Positions 16,478 to 24,466 of a stretch of DNA of 64,000 nt are shown piece by piece (the first letter of the stretch is position 1; each line of letters opens with the position of its first letter). The notes beneath the pieces are model-generated. The model was not told where the DNA came from, searched no databases, and saw nothing but the letters and a program-made list of their open reading frames with translations. Source of the stretch: Oscillibacter faecalis_A (GTDB lineage: Bacteria; Bacillota; Clostridia; Oscillospirales; Oscillospiraceae); contig NZ_JARFXX010000006.1 of assembly GCF_029218125.1 (NCBI RefSeq), positions 118,885-182,884 of the forward strand. The letters are read 5' to 3'. The position numbers and the translations under genes are program-made.

Positions 16478-16648
16478 ATGACCAACTGCGAAGAATGTGC
16501 CTATTACGATTATGACCCGGAAACGGATACGAATTTCTGCGAGGCGGATCTGGACGAGGATGAGATGGAGCGCTTTCTCCGCGCTGCCAACGATGCCTGT
16601 CCGTTTTATCGCCTCGGAGATGAATACCGTACCGCGCGGCGGCAGTGA
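16478..16648 (+). CDS. Small cysteine-containing protein, DUF6472-like
   Basis: A 56-residue acidic protein beginning MTNCEECAYY, with later Cys residues in NFCEAD and DACPFY. The four-Cys pattern suggests one bound metal ion. It resembles the DUF6472 proteins found in Clostridia, whose function is unknown. The start is supported by AAGGGAG and by the 10-base gap after the glyoxalase gene. It is too acidic and too short to show any enzymatic motif. Confidence 0.75.
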   Translation: MTNCEECAYYDYDPETDTNFCEADLDEDEMERFLRAANDACPFYRLGDEYRTARRQ

Positions 16649-16716
16649 ACGTGCTTCCTTTTGGCGGAGCTTTTGAGGCGGTGCGGATTTGCCGGCTGCC
16701 TTAACAAAGGTTTGTC

Positions 16717-16746
16717 TTGACAGGACTGGGCGGTGTCTGCTATGCT
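16717..16746 (+). promoter_or_regulatory. Promoter of riboswitch-permease transcript
   Basis: TTGACA (16717-16722), 18 bases, TATGCT (16741-16746). Confidence 0.75.
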
Positions 16747-16753
16747 GTTACCT

Positions 16754-16846
16754 GTAAAAGGGAGTAGCTCACGCCCTGCGGGGCGTTGTACGGTTCGTCA
16801 TCCCAGCCTGTGGCCCGGATCGTGTAGGAAGAGGCGAGACTTTTGC
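16754..16846 (+). ncRNA. yybP-ykoY manganese riboswitch aptamer
   Basis: The three conserved blocks of this class occur in order: AAAAGGGAGTAGC (from 16756), TCGTCA (near 16795-16800) and GCGAGACTTTT (16834-16844). The outer stem is AAAAG pairing with CTTTT. Between them lie the expected helices, for example GCCCTGCGGGGC. Known members bind Mn2+ between loops L1 and L3 and switch on genes for Mn2+ export or homeostasis. Confidence 0.85.
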
Positions 16847-16876
16847 CGTTTCGGTACGGCGAGAGTCTCGCTTTTG
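16834..16876 (+). terminator. Expression-platform terminator of the Mn riboswitch
   Basis: GCGAGACT (16834-16841), the 3' strand of the aptamer, can instead pair with AGTCTCGC (16864-16871), which is followed by TTTTG. An inner stem GCCGT/ACGGC supports the hairpin. Aptamer folding and the terminator are mutually exclusive, the arrangement of a metal-activated ON switch. Confidence 0.82.
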
Positions 16877-16915
16877 TCGTATTTGGGCGCATCAGACACA
16901 ATAGGGGGAATTATT

Positions 16916-18196
16916 TTGAAACTGATCGCACTGCTGATTTTCATTGCCGTTTATGCGCTGATGCTCCTGCTGCCAACATGGCGCGCCGCTGCGGCGTTGG
17001 CGGCGGCAGCGGCCTTTGTGCTGATAGGCATTGTTCCAGTGGGGGAAGTGGCCGGCGCGGTGGACTGGAATGTGCTGCTGATGCTGGCGGGGACGATGGG
17101 AACGGTGGACCTGTTCATCCGCTCCAATATGCCGAACCGCCTGTCCGACAGGCTGGTGTCGGTGCTGCCAAGCGTGAAATGGCTTATCATCGCGCTGGCG
17201 CTGTTTGCGGGACTGGTCTCCGCCTTTGTAGATAATGTAGCCACGGTGCTGATGCTGGCTCCGGTGGGGCTGGCCATTTCCAAAAAGCTGAATATTTCCC
17301 CGGTGCAGCCCATTCTGGCCATTGCGGTCAGCTCCAATTTGCAGGGGGCGGCGACACTGGTGGGGGACACCACCTCGATTTTGCTGGCGGGCCACATGGA
17401 ACTGGATTTCATGGACTTTTTTGTCTGCCGGGGGCGTCCGGGAATGTTCTGGGTTGTGGAAGCGGGGGCGCTGGTGACGGTGCCGGTGATGCTGGTGCTG
17501 TTCCGCAGAGAGAAGGGAAAACTGCGGGCGGACCGCCTGACGCCGGTGACAGACTATCTGCCCACATGGATGCTGCTGGGAACGGTCCTGAGCCTGATCG
17601 CGGCGTCCTTTATCCCCAACAAGCCGGACATCACCAACGGCGTGATCTGCATGGCGTTCTTTTTGGTGGGATTGCTGCTGGAGAGCGGAAAAAGCAAGGA
17701 AAAATCCCTGACAGCCGATGTGCTGAAGGCCATTGACTATGAAACGCTGGGCCTGCTGGCAGGGCTGTTTATCGTGATTCGGGGCATTGAGCGGGTGGGC
17801 ATCATCGATGAGCTCAGCCGCGCGATCTCCCGCATGGGCGGCGGCAGCCTGTTCTGGACGTATACCATCATCGTATGGGCGTCGGTACTGATTTCCGCCT
17901 TTGTGGATAACATTCCCTATACGGCGACAATGCTGCCGGTGGTAGGCGGTGTGGCAGCGTCGCTGGGCGTCAATCAGGCGGTGCTGTGCTTCGGACTGCT
18001 GACCGGCGCCACGCTGGGCGGAAACCTGACGCCGGTGGGGGCCAGCGCCAACATTGCCGCCTGCGGCATCCTTCGCCGGGAGGGCTATGAGGTCACAACC
18101 GGGCAATTTGTCCGCATTGGCGTGCCGTTTACACTGGCGGCGGTCCTGACGGGTTATGTGCTGGTGTGGCTGTTTTATGCGGGCCTCGCAGTGTGA
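16916..18196 (+). CDS. ArsB/NhaD-type (SLC13-like) ion permease
   Basis: A 426-residue polytopic protein of the ion-transporter superfamily with two inverted halves. Each half holds the hallmark re-entrant motif: FVDNVATVLMLAP (about residue 103) and FVDNIPYTATMLP (about 330), followed by GATLGGNLTPVGASANI. It starts with TTG at 16916 seven bases after AGGGGG; the frame upstream runs through the riboswitch and is rejected. Family members exchange Na+/H+, arsenite, citrate or related ions. Being behind a Mn2+ riboswitch, it may export Mn2+ or protect against its excess; this is inference from regulation only. Confidence 0.85.
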   Translation: MKLIALLIFIAVYALMLLLPTWRAAAALAAAAAFVLIGIVPVGEVAGAVDWNVLLMLAGTMGTVDLFIRSNMPNRLSDRLVSVLPSVKWLIIALALFAGLVSAFVDNVATVLMLAPVGLAISKKLNISPVQPILAIAVSSNLQGAATLVGDTTSILLAGHMELDFMDFFVCRGRPGMFWVVEAGALVTVPVMLVLFRREKGKLRADRLTPVTDYLPTWMLLGTVLSLIAASFIPNKPDITNGVICMAFFLVGLLLESGKSKEKSLTADVLKAIDYETLGLLAGLFIVIRGIERVGIIDELSRAISRMGGGSLFWTYTIIVWASVLISAFVDNIPYTATMLPVVGGVAASLGVNQAVLCFGLLTGATLGGNLTPVGASANIAACGILRREGYEVTTGQFVRIGVPFTLAAVLTGYVLVWLFYAGLAV

Positions 18197-18239
18197 ATAA
18201 AAAAATCAGCCCATCCGCATTGCGGATGGGCTGATTTCA
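18197..18239. terminator. Bidirectional terminator
   Basis: Stem AAATCAGCCCATCCGCA/TGCGGATGGGCTGATTT with A-rich and T-rich flanks, shared by the permease and the converging khpA operon. Confidence 0.92.
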
Positions 18240-18467
18240 GTCTACAATATCCACAGAAACCTTGACGCCGGTGCGCTGGGCGTAGGACCGGACCACGGTC
18301 CGAATCTCCTTGGCGATGCGGCCCTGACGGCCGATCACCTTCCCCATGTCATCGGGGGCGACGCGCAGCTCCAACGTCAGCTCCTGATCACCCTGGACCT
18401 CCGTTACGGAAACGCTGTCCGGGTCATCCACCAGATTTCTGGCGATGTAGAGCAGCAAGTCCTTCAT
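18237..18467 (-). CDS. khpA: KH-domain RNA-binding protein KhpA
   Basis: A 76-residue single KH-domain protein. The KH loop GRQGRIAKEIRT (about residues 42-53, GxxG type) is clear. KhpA forms a complex with KhpB/Jag and binds many RNAs, affecting cell division and cell length in Firmicutes. It lies 15 bases after rpsP, as in most Firmicutes, where rimM and trmD usually follow. Here those genes are absent and a terminator follows directly. Confidence 0.93.
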   Translation of the reverse strand: MKDLLLYIARNLVDDPDSVSVTEVQGDQELTLELRVAPDDMGKVIGRQGRIAKEIRTVVRSYAQRTGVKVSVDIVD

Positions 18468-18482
18468 GCGCTGTCCTCCGGA

Positions 18483-18722
18483 TTAGAGGACGTCCACTTT
18501 TTTCAGCAGAGCTCTCACGGTGTCGGTGGGCTGAGCGCCGGACTTGATCCACTCCTTGGCGCGGTCAGCGTCGATCTTGATCTCGGCGGGAGCCACGCAG
18601 GGATTGTAAGTGCCGATCTCCTCGATGAAGCGGCCATCCCGGGGGAAGCGGGAGTCGGCAACAACAACACGATAGAAGGGAGCCTTCTTGGCGCCCATGC
18701 GGCGCAGTCTGATCTTAACCAT
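18483..18722 (-). CDS. rpsP: 30S ribosomal protein S16
   Basis: A 79-residue S16 with the family opening MVKIRLRRMGAKKAPFYR and the VVADSRFPRDGRFIEEIGTYNP block. S16 is needed for assembly of the 16S rRNA 5' domain. It has GGAGG before the start. The 79 bases between ffh and rpsP are A/T-rich with only a short AGATGT/ACATCT stem, so the two are probably co-transcribed. Confidence 0.97.
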   Translation of the reverse strand: MVKIRLRRMGAKKAPFYRVVVADSRFPRDGRFIEEIGTYNPCVAPAEIKIDADRAKEWIKSGAQPTDTVRALLKKVDVL

Positions 18723-18801
18723 TTGTCTGTACCTCCAAAATGTAATAAATGAATTGATTTTTTATAATAAATGTCTGAGATGTGACATCTAATATACAGT
18801 G

Positions 18802-20157
18802 TTACTTTTTCTTCCGCTTCCGCAGACCCCGGCCGTGACCGAAGCCAAAGCCCATGGCGGGCTTGCGGCCTGCCACCTGCTTGATGATCTGCTGCATTCC
18901 CTCAAACTGCTTGAGAAGGCGGTTCACATCCACCACCTCAAGGCCGCAGCCGGCGGCAATGCGCTTTTTCCGATTGGCACCTAAGATCTGGGGATTTTCC
19001 CGTTCCTCCGGCGTCATGGAGAGGATGATGGCCTCCGTATGGGCCATGGCCTTTTCATCAATGGTGGCGCCCTGCAGCTTGCTGCCGAGGTTTCCGGGCA
19101 TCATCCCGGCCAACTGGCTGAGATCGCCCATGCCTTTAATCTGCTGGAGCTGGTCATAATAATCTGAAAGGGTGAAGCTGTTTTTCTTCAGCTTTTCCTC
19201 CAGCTTTTTCGCCTGCTTTTCATCGTAGGTCTGCTGGGCCTTTTCGATGAAAGACAGCATATCGCCCATACCGAGAATGCGGCTGGCCATACGGTCCGGG
19301 TGGAACGGCTCGATCATATCCAGCTTTTCGCCGGTACCCACAAATTTGATGGGCTTGCCGGTGGCGGCCTTGATGGAAAGGGCCGCGCCGCCTCTGGCGT
19401 CACCGTCCAGCTTTGTCAGCACCACACCGTCAATCCCGAGAGCCTCATCGAAGGCACCGGCGGCGTTGACCGCGTCCTGACCGGTCATAGCGTCCACCAC
19501 CAGCAGAATCTCGTTGGGATGGACCGTGGCCTTCATCCGCTTCAGCTCGTCCATGAGGGTTTCATCCACATGGAGCCGGCCGGCGGTATCCAGAAATACC
19601 AGATCATTGCCGTAGTCTCTGGCGTGGCGAATGGCGTTTGCCGCGATGGCAACGGGATCGCCCTGCCCTTCCTCGTAAACCGGGAGGCCCAACTGACCGC
19701 CCACAACCTTTAACTGCTCAATAGCGGCGGGACGGTACACATCGCAGGCGGCAAGCAGCGGCCGCTTGCTGTGCTGCTTTTTGAAATAGCCAGCCAGCTT
19801 AGCAGTGGTGGTAGTTTTACCGGCGCCCTGCAGGCCCACCATCATCACAACAGTGGGGCCGTTATTGGCCAGCGACAGCTTGGCGGTGCCGCCGCCCATG
19901 AGGTTCGTCAGCTCCTCATTGACGATCTTCACCACCTGCTGCGCGGGAGTCAGGCTGTCCAGCACATCTGTGCCCACGGCGCGCTCCGTGACGGCAGCAA
20001 CAAATTCCTTGACCACCTTGTAGCTGACGTCGGCCTCCAGCAGAGCGAGGCGTACCTCGCGCATGGCCTCCCGGACATCGTTTTCCGTCAGGCGGCCCTT
20101 GCCCCGCAGGCGCTTAAAGGCCACATTCAGTTTTTCACTTAAACCCTCAAATGCCAT
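18802..20157 (-). CDS. ffh: Signal recognition particle protein Ffh
   Basis: A 451-residue SRP54 GTPase. It has an N domain, then the G domain with GLQGAGKTTTTAKLA (G1, about residue 107), DTAGRLHVDE (G3, about 190), TKLDGDARGG (G4, about 247) and the closing GTGEKLDMIEPFHP. The Met-rich M domain follows from about 300 and binds SRP RNA and signal sequences. It delivers nascent membrane proteins to FtsY and SecYEG. AAGGAGTAAGC precedes the ATG, two bases after the ylxM stop. Confidence 0.97.
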   Translation of the reverse strand: MAFEGLSEKLNVAFKRLRGKGRLTENDVREAMREVRLALLEADVSYKVVKEFVAAVTERAVGTDVLDSLTPAQQVVKIVNEELTNLMGGGTAKLSLANNGPTVVMMVGLQGAGKTTTTAKLAGYFKKQHSKRPLLAACDVYRPAAIEQLKVVGGQLGLPVYEEGQGDPVAIAANAIRHARDYGNDLVFLDTAGRLHVDETLMDELKRMKATVHPNEILLVVDAMTGQDAVNAAGAFDEALGIDGVVLTKLDGDARGGAALSIKAATGKPIKFVGTGEKLDMIEPFHPDRMASRILGMGDMLSFIEKAQQTYDEKQAKKLEEKLKKNSFTLSDYYDQLQQIKGMGDLSQLAGMMPGNLGSKLQGATIDEKAMAHTEAIILSMTPEERENPQILGANRKKRIAAGCGLEVVDVNRLLKQFEGMQQIIKQVAGRKPAMGFGFGHGRGLRKRKKK

Positions 20158-20159
20158 GC

Positions 20160-20525
20160 TTACTCCTTCAGGGCGGCGGCCTCTGCCAAAATCTGATCGG
20201 TGAGCTCTGTCAGGCGGTTGTCCTCATACTGCCGGTAATTCAGCGTTTTGATCTCATTGGCGGCTTCGCCGATGGCGTCCAGATGCCCTCGGAACTGCTC
20301 AAAGCGGCGAATCAGGCCGGTTTTGTCCTCAATCTCCTGCATGGCGGCCTCTGCCCGGACGATGACGTCCCGGACGCCCTGCCGGGAGATGCCCTCATTT
20401 TCGGCAATCTCAGACAGGGAGAGGTCCTCATTATAATAGAGATCGAAAAACTCCTTTTGTCTCTCTGTCAGGAGTTCTCCATAGAAATCAAAGAGCATCG
20501 TCATCCGATAAGTCTGATTTTTCAT
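20160..20525 (-). CDS. ylxM: YlxM-type HTH accessory protein of SRP
   Basis: A 121-residue protein of the YlxM/p13 family. The N-terminal two-thirds is a sigma-70 region 4-like HTH (LTERQKEFFDLYYNEDLSL then EIAENEGISRQGVRDVI). It almost always precedes ffh, as here, and is thought to modulate SRP function. The start at 20525 has AAGGAG. The frame extends further upstream to 20846, but that part overlaps the promoter and is not coding. A short hairpin with TGTAAAGC/GCTTTACA arms lies in the leader. Confidence 0.93.
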   Translation of the reverse strand: MKNQTYRMTMLFDFYGELLTERQKEFFDLYYNEDLSLSEIAENEGISRQGVRDVIVRAEAAMQEIEDKTGLIRRFEQFRGHLDAIGEAANEIKTLNYRQYEDNRLTELTDQILAEAAALKE

Positions 20526-20571
20526 GCCGAACTCCTTTCCTGTAAAGCCGTGGAGCTTTACAACAGCAATT

Positions 20572-20600
20572 AGTTTACCTGATTTTCTTTGAAAAGTCAA
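20572..20600 (-). promoter_or_regulatory. Promoter of ylxM-ffh-rpsP-khpA operon
   Basis: Minus strand TTGACT (20595-20600), 17 bases, TAAACT (20572-20577). Confidence 0.7.
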
Positions 20601-20645
20601 GGGAAAATCGGGGAAAAACCATGGATTTTTCAAAGAAATTTGTGC

Positions 20646-20674
20646 TTGCGGCGGAGACGGTATCCGAATATACT
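20646..20674 (+). promoter_or_regulatory. Promoter of dipeptidase gene
   Basis: TTGCGG (20646-20651), 17 bases, TATACT (20669-20674), 27 bases before the start. Confidence 0.65.
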
Positions 20675-20701
20675 GTACAAAAAGGGGAGGAGCGACACCG
20701 G

Positions 20702-21661
20702 ATGATGATTTTTGACGGACATTCGGACCTGCTTTACGATGTGACACGCCGCCGCTTGGAGGGAGAGGACCATGTGCTGGAGCGCCGCCATCTGTCGGGG
20801 CTGAGGGCGGGCGGCATTGGCGGACTGGGGTTGTCCCTGTGGACAACGGCAGAGGAGGACGGTTTCTGGACGGAATACCCCAAAGCGGACGGTTGGCAGA
20901 GGACGGAACTCATGATGGACTGTGCCCGGGCGGAGCTGACAGAGTGCCCGTGGCTGGTCCCGGTGCGGACAGCGGCGGAGGCCCGGCGCGCTGCGGCGGA
21001 GGGGAAGCGCTTTACCTTTCTTGTGGTGGAGGGCATGGAGCCGGTAGGAGACCGGCTGGAGCGCATCGACCAATATGCGGCATGGGGTGTCCGGCTGGGG
21101 ATGTTGACATGGAATGAAGAAAACCAATTGGCCTGCGGCGCAGGCGGCGACCCGGACCGGGGGCTGACGCCGCTGGGACGGGAGGCTGTGCGCCGGATGC
21201 AGGCCCGGGGAATCCTCCCGGATGTGTCCCACACCAGCGACCGCAGCTTTTGGGATATTCTGAAGCTGGCGGAAGGGCCGGTGGTGGCATCTCATTCCAA
21301 TTGCCGCGCCCTGTGCGATGTCCGCCGGAACCTGACGGATGAGCAACTCCGGGCTATTCGGGATACCGGCGGCGTCATTGGTGTCAATGTGTACCACGGG
21401 TTCGTCCATGCGGAGCCGCGTATGCAGACCGCAGCCATGCTGGCCCGCCACGCCGCCCATATCGCGGAGACCATCGGGCCGGAACACGTGGCCTGCGGCT
21501 TTGATTTCTGTGAATACTTCGGCCCGGGCAATGAGGGCTGCGAGGGCATGGAGAGCTGCGCCCAGACCGGAAATTTCTTCTTCGAGCTGGAGCGGCTGGG
21601 CTTTTCAGCGGCGGAGCGGCAGGGCATTGCCTCCGAAAATCTGCTGCGGGTGTTGGAATAG
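20702..21661 (+). CDS. Membrane dipeptidase family (M19) peptidase
   Basis: A 319-residue zinc dipeptidase of the renal dipeptidase family. The first metal ligands are in FDGHSD (His7, Asp9). The bridging Glu is in VVEGMEP (about residue 110). Further His residues lie in VSHTSDRSFWD and ASHSNCRALCDVRRNLTDEQ (about 180-215), and the C-terminal GFDFCEYFGPG is typical. The enzyme hydrolyses dipeptides, in some members with D-residues. The ATG at 20702 is preceded by GGGGAGGAG. The frame upstream overlaps the promoter and is ignored. No signal peptide is seen. Confidence 0.9.
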   Translation: MMIFDGHSDLLYDVTRRRLEGEDHVLERRHLSGLRAGGIGGLGLSLWTTAEEDGFWTEYPKADGWQRTELMMDCARAELTECPWLVPVRTAAEARRAAAEGKRFTFLVVEGMEPVGDRLERIDQYAAWGVRLGMLTWNEENQLACGAGGDPDRGLTPLGREAVRRMQARGILPDVSHTSDRSFWDILKLAEGPVVASHSNCRALCDVRRNLTDEQLRAIRDTGGVIGVNVYHGFVHAEPRMQTAAMLARHAAHIAETIGPEHVACGFDFCEYFGPGNEGCEGMESCAQTGNFFFELERLGFSAAERQGIASENLLRVLE

Positions 21662-21669
21662 ATTGGAAA

Positions 21670-21715
21670 ATCAGTGCGAAAACCGCATTTTTTCGCGGTT
21701 TCCGCACTTTTTTTG
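21670..21715 (+). terminator. Terminator after dipeptidase gene
   Basis: Stem AGTGCGAAAACCGC/GCGGTTTCCGCACT (one mismatch) followed by TTTTTTT. Confidence 0.88.
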
Positions 21716-21754
21716 CCCGTATGGTAAAATGCGGCCCTGTTTTGCGAAAAAGGT

Positions 21755-21783
21755 TTGAATTGTTCATAAATATGGCATATAAT
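21755..21783 (+). promoter_or_regulatory. Promoter of M16 peptidase pair
   Basis: TTGAAT (21755-21760), 17 bases, perfect TATAAT (21778-21783). Confidence 0.78.
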
Positions 21784-21840
21784 ATCCTCTGTATTGACAT
21801 TGAGAGGGACGGCTCTGCCGCCCCATAAGGAGCTGATGAT

Positions 21841-23109
21841 TTGGAAGCAACACGTATTCAGCTGGCGCAGGGCGTCCACCTGACCTATCTGCCTGCCAGA
21901 AAATTCAAAACCAGCCTGCTCTCCGCGCAGTTTGTCACGCCGCTGCGGTGGGAGACCGCCGGGGCCAACGCGCTGCTGGCGGCGGTGCTGCGGCGGGGCA
22001 CGGTGAGCTGCCCGGACATGGGAGCGCTGTCCCGGAAAATGGATGACCTTTACGATGCGTCCATTGATTACACGGTGCGGAAAAAGGGCGAAAATCAGTG
22101 CATTGGCTTTGTAGCCAGTTTCATTGACGACCGCTACGCGCCGGGGGGCGAGCGTCTGTTAGAGCCTGCGGCGGCGCTGCTGGGCGAGCTGATCTGCGAC
22201 CCGGTGACGAGCCATGGCCGGTTTGTTCCGGAGTATTTTGAAAGCGAAAAGACAAATTTGCTGGAGGCCATCCGCTCCCTCGTCAACGATAAGCGGGACT
22301 GGGCGGACAGCCGCCTGCTGCGGACCATGTGCACCGGGGAGCCGTATTCCATTCCCCGGCTGGGCGATGAGGAAACGGTGGACAAGCTGCAGGCGCTGCG
22401 GCTTTATGACCAGTATCGTGACCTGATCACAACGGCACCGCTGGAAATTATTTACAGCGGCAGCGCCGAACTGGACCGGGTGCGTCAGGCGTTGGCGGCG
22501 GCCTTTGCCACGCTGCCCCGGGAGGAGGTGCGGACCATTGCCGATGCCGTGCCACATGTCTGCCGGGAAAGCGTACAGACCGTGGAGGACGAGATGGAGG
22601 TGACGCAGGGCAAGCTGAGCATGGGCTTTTCCTGCGGCAGTGACGACATGCCCGCTCTGCTGCTGGGCAACACGCTCTTTGGCGGCTCCAGCAACTCCAA
22701 GCTCTTTTTGAATGTGCGGGAAAAGCTGTCCCTGTGCTACTACGCCTCCTCCATGTACCACCGGCAGAAGGGTATCATCACGGTTTCCTCCGGTATCGAA
22801 TTTCAGAATTACCAGCGGGCCTACGATGAGATTCTATCTCAGCTCGCGGCGGTGCAGAACGGTGAGCTGGAGGAATGGGAGCTGGCCGGCGCCCGCTCCA
22901 CACTGCTCAACAGCTACGCCACTGTGGGAGATTCCCAGGGCAAGCTGGAAAACTTCTATTTGGGGCAGGCGGCTACCGGCCGCAGCGAGACCCCGGCCGA
23001 TTTGGCGCAGGCTGTGATGGAGGTTTCGGCGGAGCGTATCTGCCGGGCCATGAGCATGGTGAAGCTGGATACCGTCTATTTCCTGAAGGGTAAGGAGGCG
23101 CAGGCATGA
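21841..23109 (+). CDS. M16 family peptidase-like protein, non-catalytic partner (YmfF/YfmF type)
   Basis: A 422-residue protein of the insulinase/processing peptidase fold. It lacks the HxxEH zinc motif expected near residue 50, so it is probably the inactive half of a heterodimer with the next gene. The M16 C-terminal domain is visible in GNTLFGGSSNSKLFLNVREK (about 275-295), the usual substrate-chamber segment. Translation starts at TTG eight bases after AAGGAG. It overlaps the downstream M16 gene by four bases. Its homologues lie in the ymf locus of Bacillus and are named for an association with EF-P modification. Confidence 0.88.
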   Translation: MEATRIQLAQGVHLTYLPARKFKTSLLSAQFVTPLRWETAGANALLAAVLRRGTVSCPDMGALSRKMDDLYDASIDYTVRKKGENQCIGFVASFIDDRYAPGGERLLEPAAALLGELICDPVTSHGRFVPEYFESEKTNLLEAIRSLVNDKRDWADSRLLRTMCTGEPYSIPRLGDEETVDKLQALRLYDQYRDLITTAPLEIIYSGSAELDRVRQALAAAFATLPREEVRTIADAVPHVCRESVQTVEDEMEVTQGKLSMGFSCGSDDMPALLLGNTLFGGSSNSKLFLNVREKLSLCYYASSMYHRQKGIITVSSGIEFQNYQRAYDEILSQLAAVQNGELEEWELAGARSTLLNSYATVGDSQGKLENFYLGQAATGRSETPADLAQAVMEVSAERICRAMSMVKLDTVYFLKGKEAQA

Positions 23110-24374
23110 AGGAAACGTTTTATGAGCGGATCGGCGAGGCGGTCTGCCGCCAGCGCCTTGCAAACGGCTTGGAGGTCTGCGTGGTCCCAAAGCCCGGCTA
23201 CAGCAAGAAGTACGCCTTTTTCTCCACCCGTTACGGCGGCATGGATACCCGCTTCCGGCTGGATGGAAAATGGCTGGATACTCCGGCAGGCATCGCGCAC
23301 TATCTGGAGCACAAGATGTTTGACACCCGGGAGGGCAACGCCCTGCAGGAGCTTGCTAAAAACGGTGCGGAACCCAATGCCTTTACCGCCAATGCCATGA
23401 CGGCCTACTATTTTGATTCCACCGAGCATTTTGAGGAAAATCTGCGGATTTTGCTGTCCTTTGTGTCCATTCCCTATTTCACCGATGAGAGTGTTGCCAA
23501 GGAGCAGGGCATCATCGGGCAGGAGATTCGTATGATCGAGGACAACCCCGACTGGCAGATATACACCCGGATGCTACGGGCGCTGTACCATAACCACGCG
23601 GCCCGCACCAGCATTGCCGGAACGGTGGAGAGCATTTCCCACATCACCGCCGACACGCTCTATAACTGCCACAAGGCGTTTTACACCCCGGCCAACATGA
23701 TTTTGACAGTGGTGGGCGATGTGGACCCGATTCATGTGGCTGACCTTGCCAACCGGGTGCTGCCAAAGCTCAGCGGCCCGGTCATTGAGCGGGATTACGG
23801 CGAGGAGCCGGAGACCGTGGCGGAAAAGGAAACTGTCATGGAGATGGAGGTCTCCGCGCCGCAGTTCCTTGCGGGCTTCAAGTGCGCGCCGGCGGCGGAG
23901 GGTAGCGACTATATGCGGGCAAATATCCTGGGCGATCTGGCCTGCGATATTCTGCTGGGGGATTCCAGCCCGCTTTACCAGCGGCTCTATGAGCAGGGAC
24001 TCATCAATCCCAGCTTCGGCGGCGCCTATGAGATGCTGCCCGGTGTGGCGTATCTCTACGCCGGAGGAGACAGCAGGGACGCAAACGCGGTGACAGACGC
24101 CATTTTGCAGGAGGCGGAGCGTCTTGCGGCGGAGGGTATGGACGAGGCGTACTTCCAGCGTATCCGCAAGGCGTCCTTCGGCGCAAATCTCCGGGGTCTG
24201 AACTCCTTTGAGAACATCGCTGTGACCTTGACGGAGGGCTATTTCCACGGCTATGATCCGCTCCGCTTCCCGGAGGTGTTTGACTCCATTACGGCGGAGG
24301 ACATTGCCGCGTTCCTGAAAACGAACGTCACGGCGGAGCACATGGTCCTCAGCCGCATTGTTCCCAAGCAGTAA
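23106..24374 (+). CDS. M16 family zinc peptidase (YmfH/YfmH type)
   Basis: A 422-residue M16 peptidase with an intact HxxEH motif, HYLEHKMF (about residues 65-72), and the downstream Glu ligand region IIGQEIRMIEDNP (about 140). The second domain carries GDSSPLYQRLYEQGLI. It is presumably the catalytic partner of the preceding protein, since the genes overlap by four bases (ATGA) and always travel together. The substrate is unknown. GGAGG precedes the ATG inside the end of the upstream gene. Confidence 0.9.
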   Translation: MKETFYERIGEAVCRQRLANGLEVCVVPKPGYSKKYAFFSTRYGGMDTRFRLDGKWLDTPAGIAHYLEHKMFDTREGNALQELAKNGAEPNAFTANAMTAYYFDSTEHFEENLRILLSFVSIPYFTDESVAKEQGIIGQEIRMIEDNPDWQIYTRMLRALYHNHAARTSIAGTVESISHITADTLYNCHKAFYTPANMILTVVGDVDPIHVADLANRVLPKLSGPVIERDYGEEPETVAEKETVMEMEVSAPQFLAGFKCAPAAEGSDYMRANILGDLACDILLGDSSPLYQRLYEQGLINPSFGGAYEMLPGVAYLYAGGDSRDANAVTDAILQEAERLAAEGMDEAYFQRIRKASFGANLRGLNSFENIAVTLTEGYFHGYDPLRFPEVFDSITAEDIAAFLKTNVTAEHMVLSRIVPKQ

Positions 24375-24399
24375 GCGGGGGAACGGAGGAAAAGGCCCG

Positions 24400-24427
24400 T
24401 TGGCTCTCTTGCACGAAAACATATACA
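24400..24427 (+). promoter_or_regulatory. Possible promoter of lgt-folD
   Basis: TTGGCT (24400-24405), 16 bases, TATACA (24422-24427), about 40 bases before the lgt start. Confidence 0.5.
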
Positions 24428-24466
24428 ATGGGGCGGCGGCTCCGTTGGCGAAAGGAAGAACCTGTT

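Noticed and set aside
16733..16915. N-terminal extension of the ArsB/NhaD-type permease
   Set aside because: The extension would translate the manganese riboswitch and its terminator; a TTG start with AGGGGG at 16916 is better.
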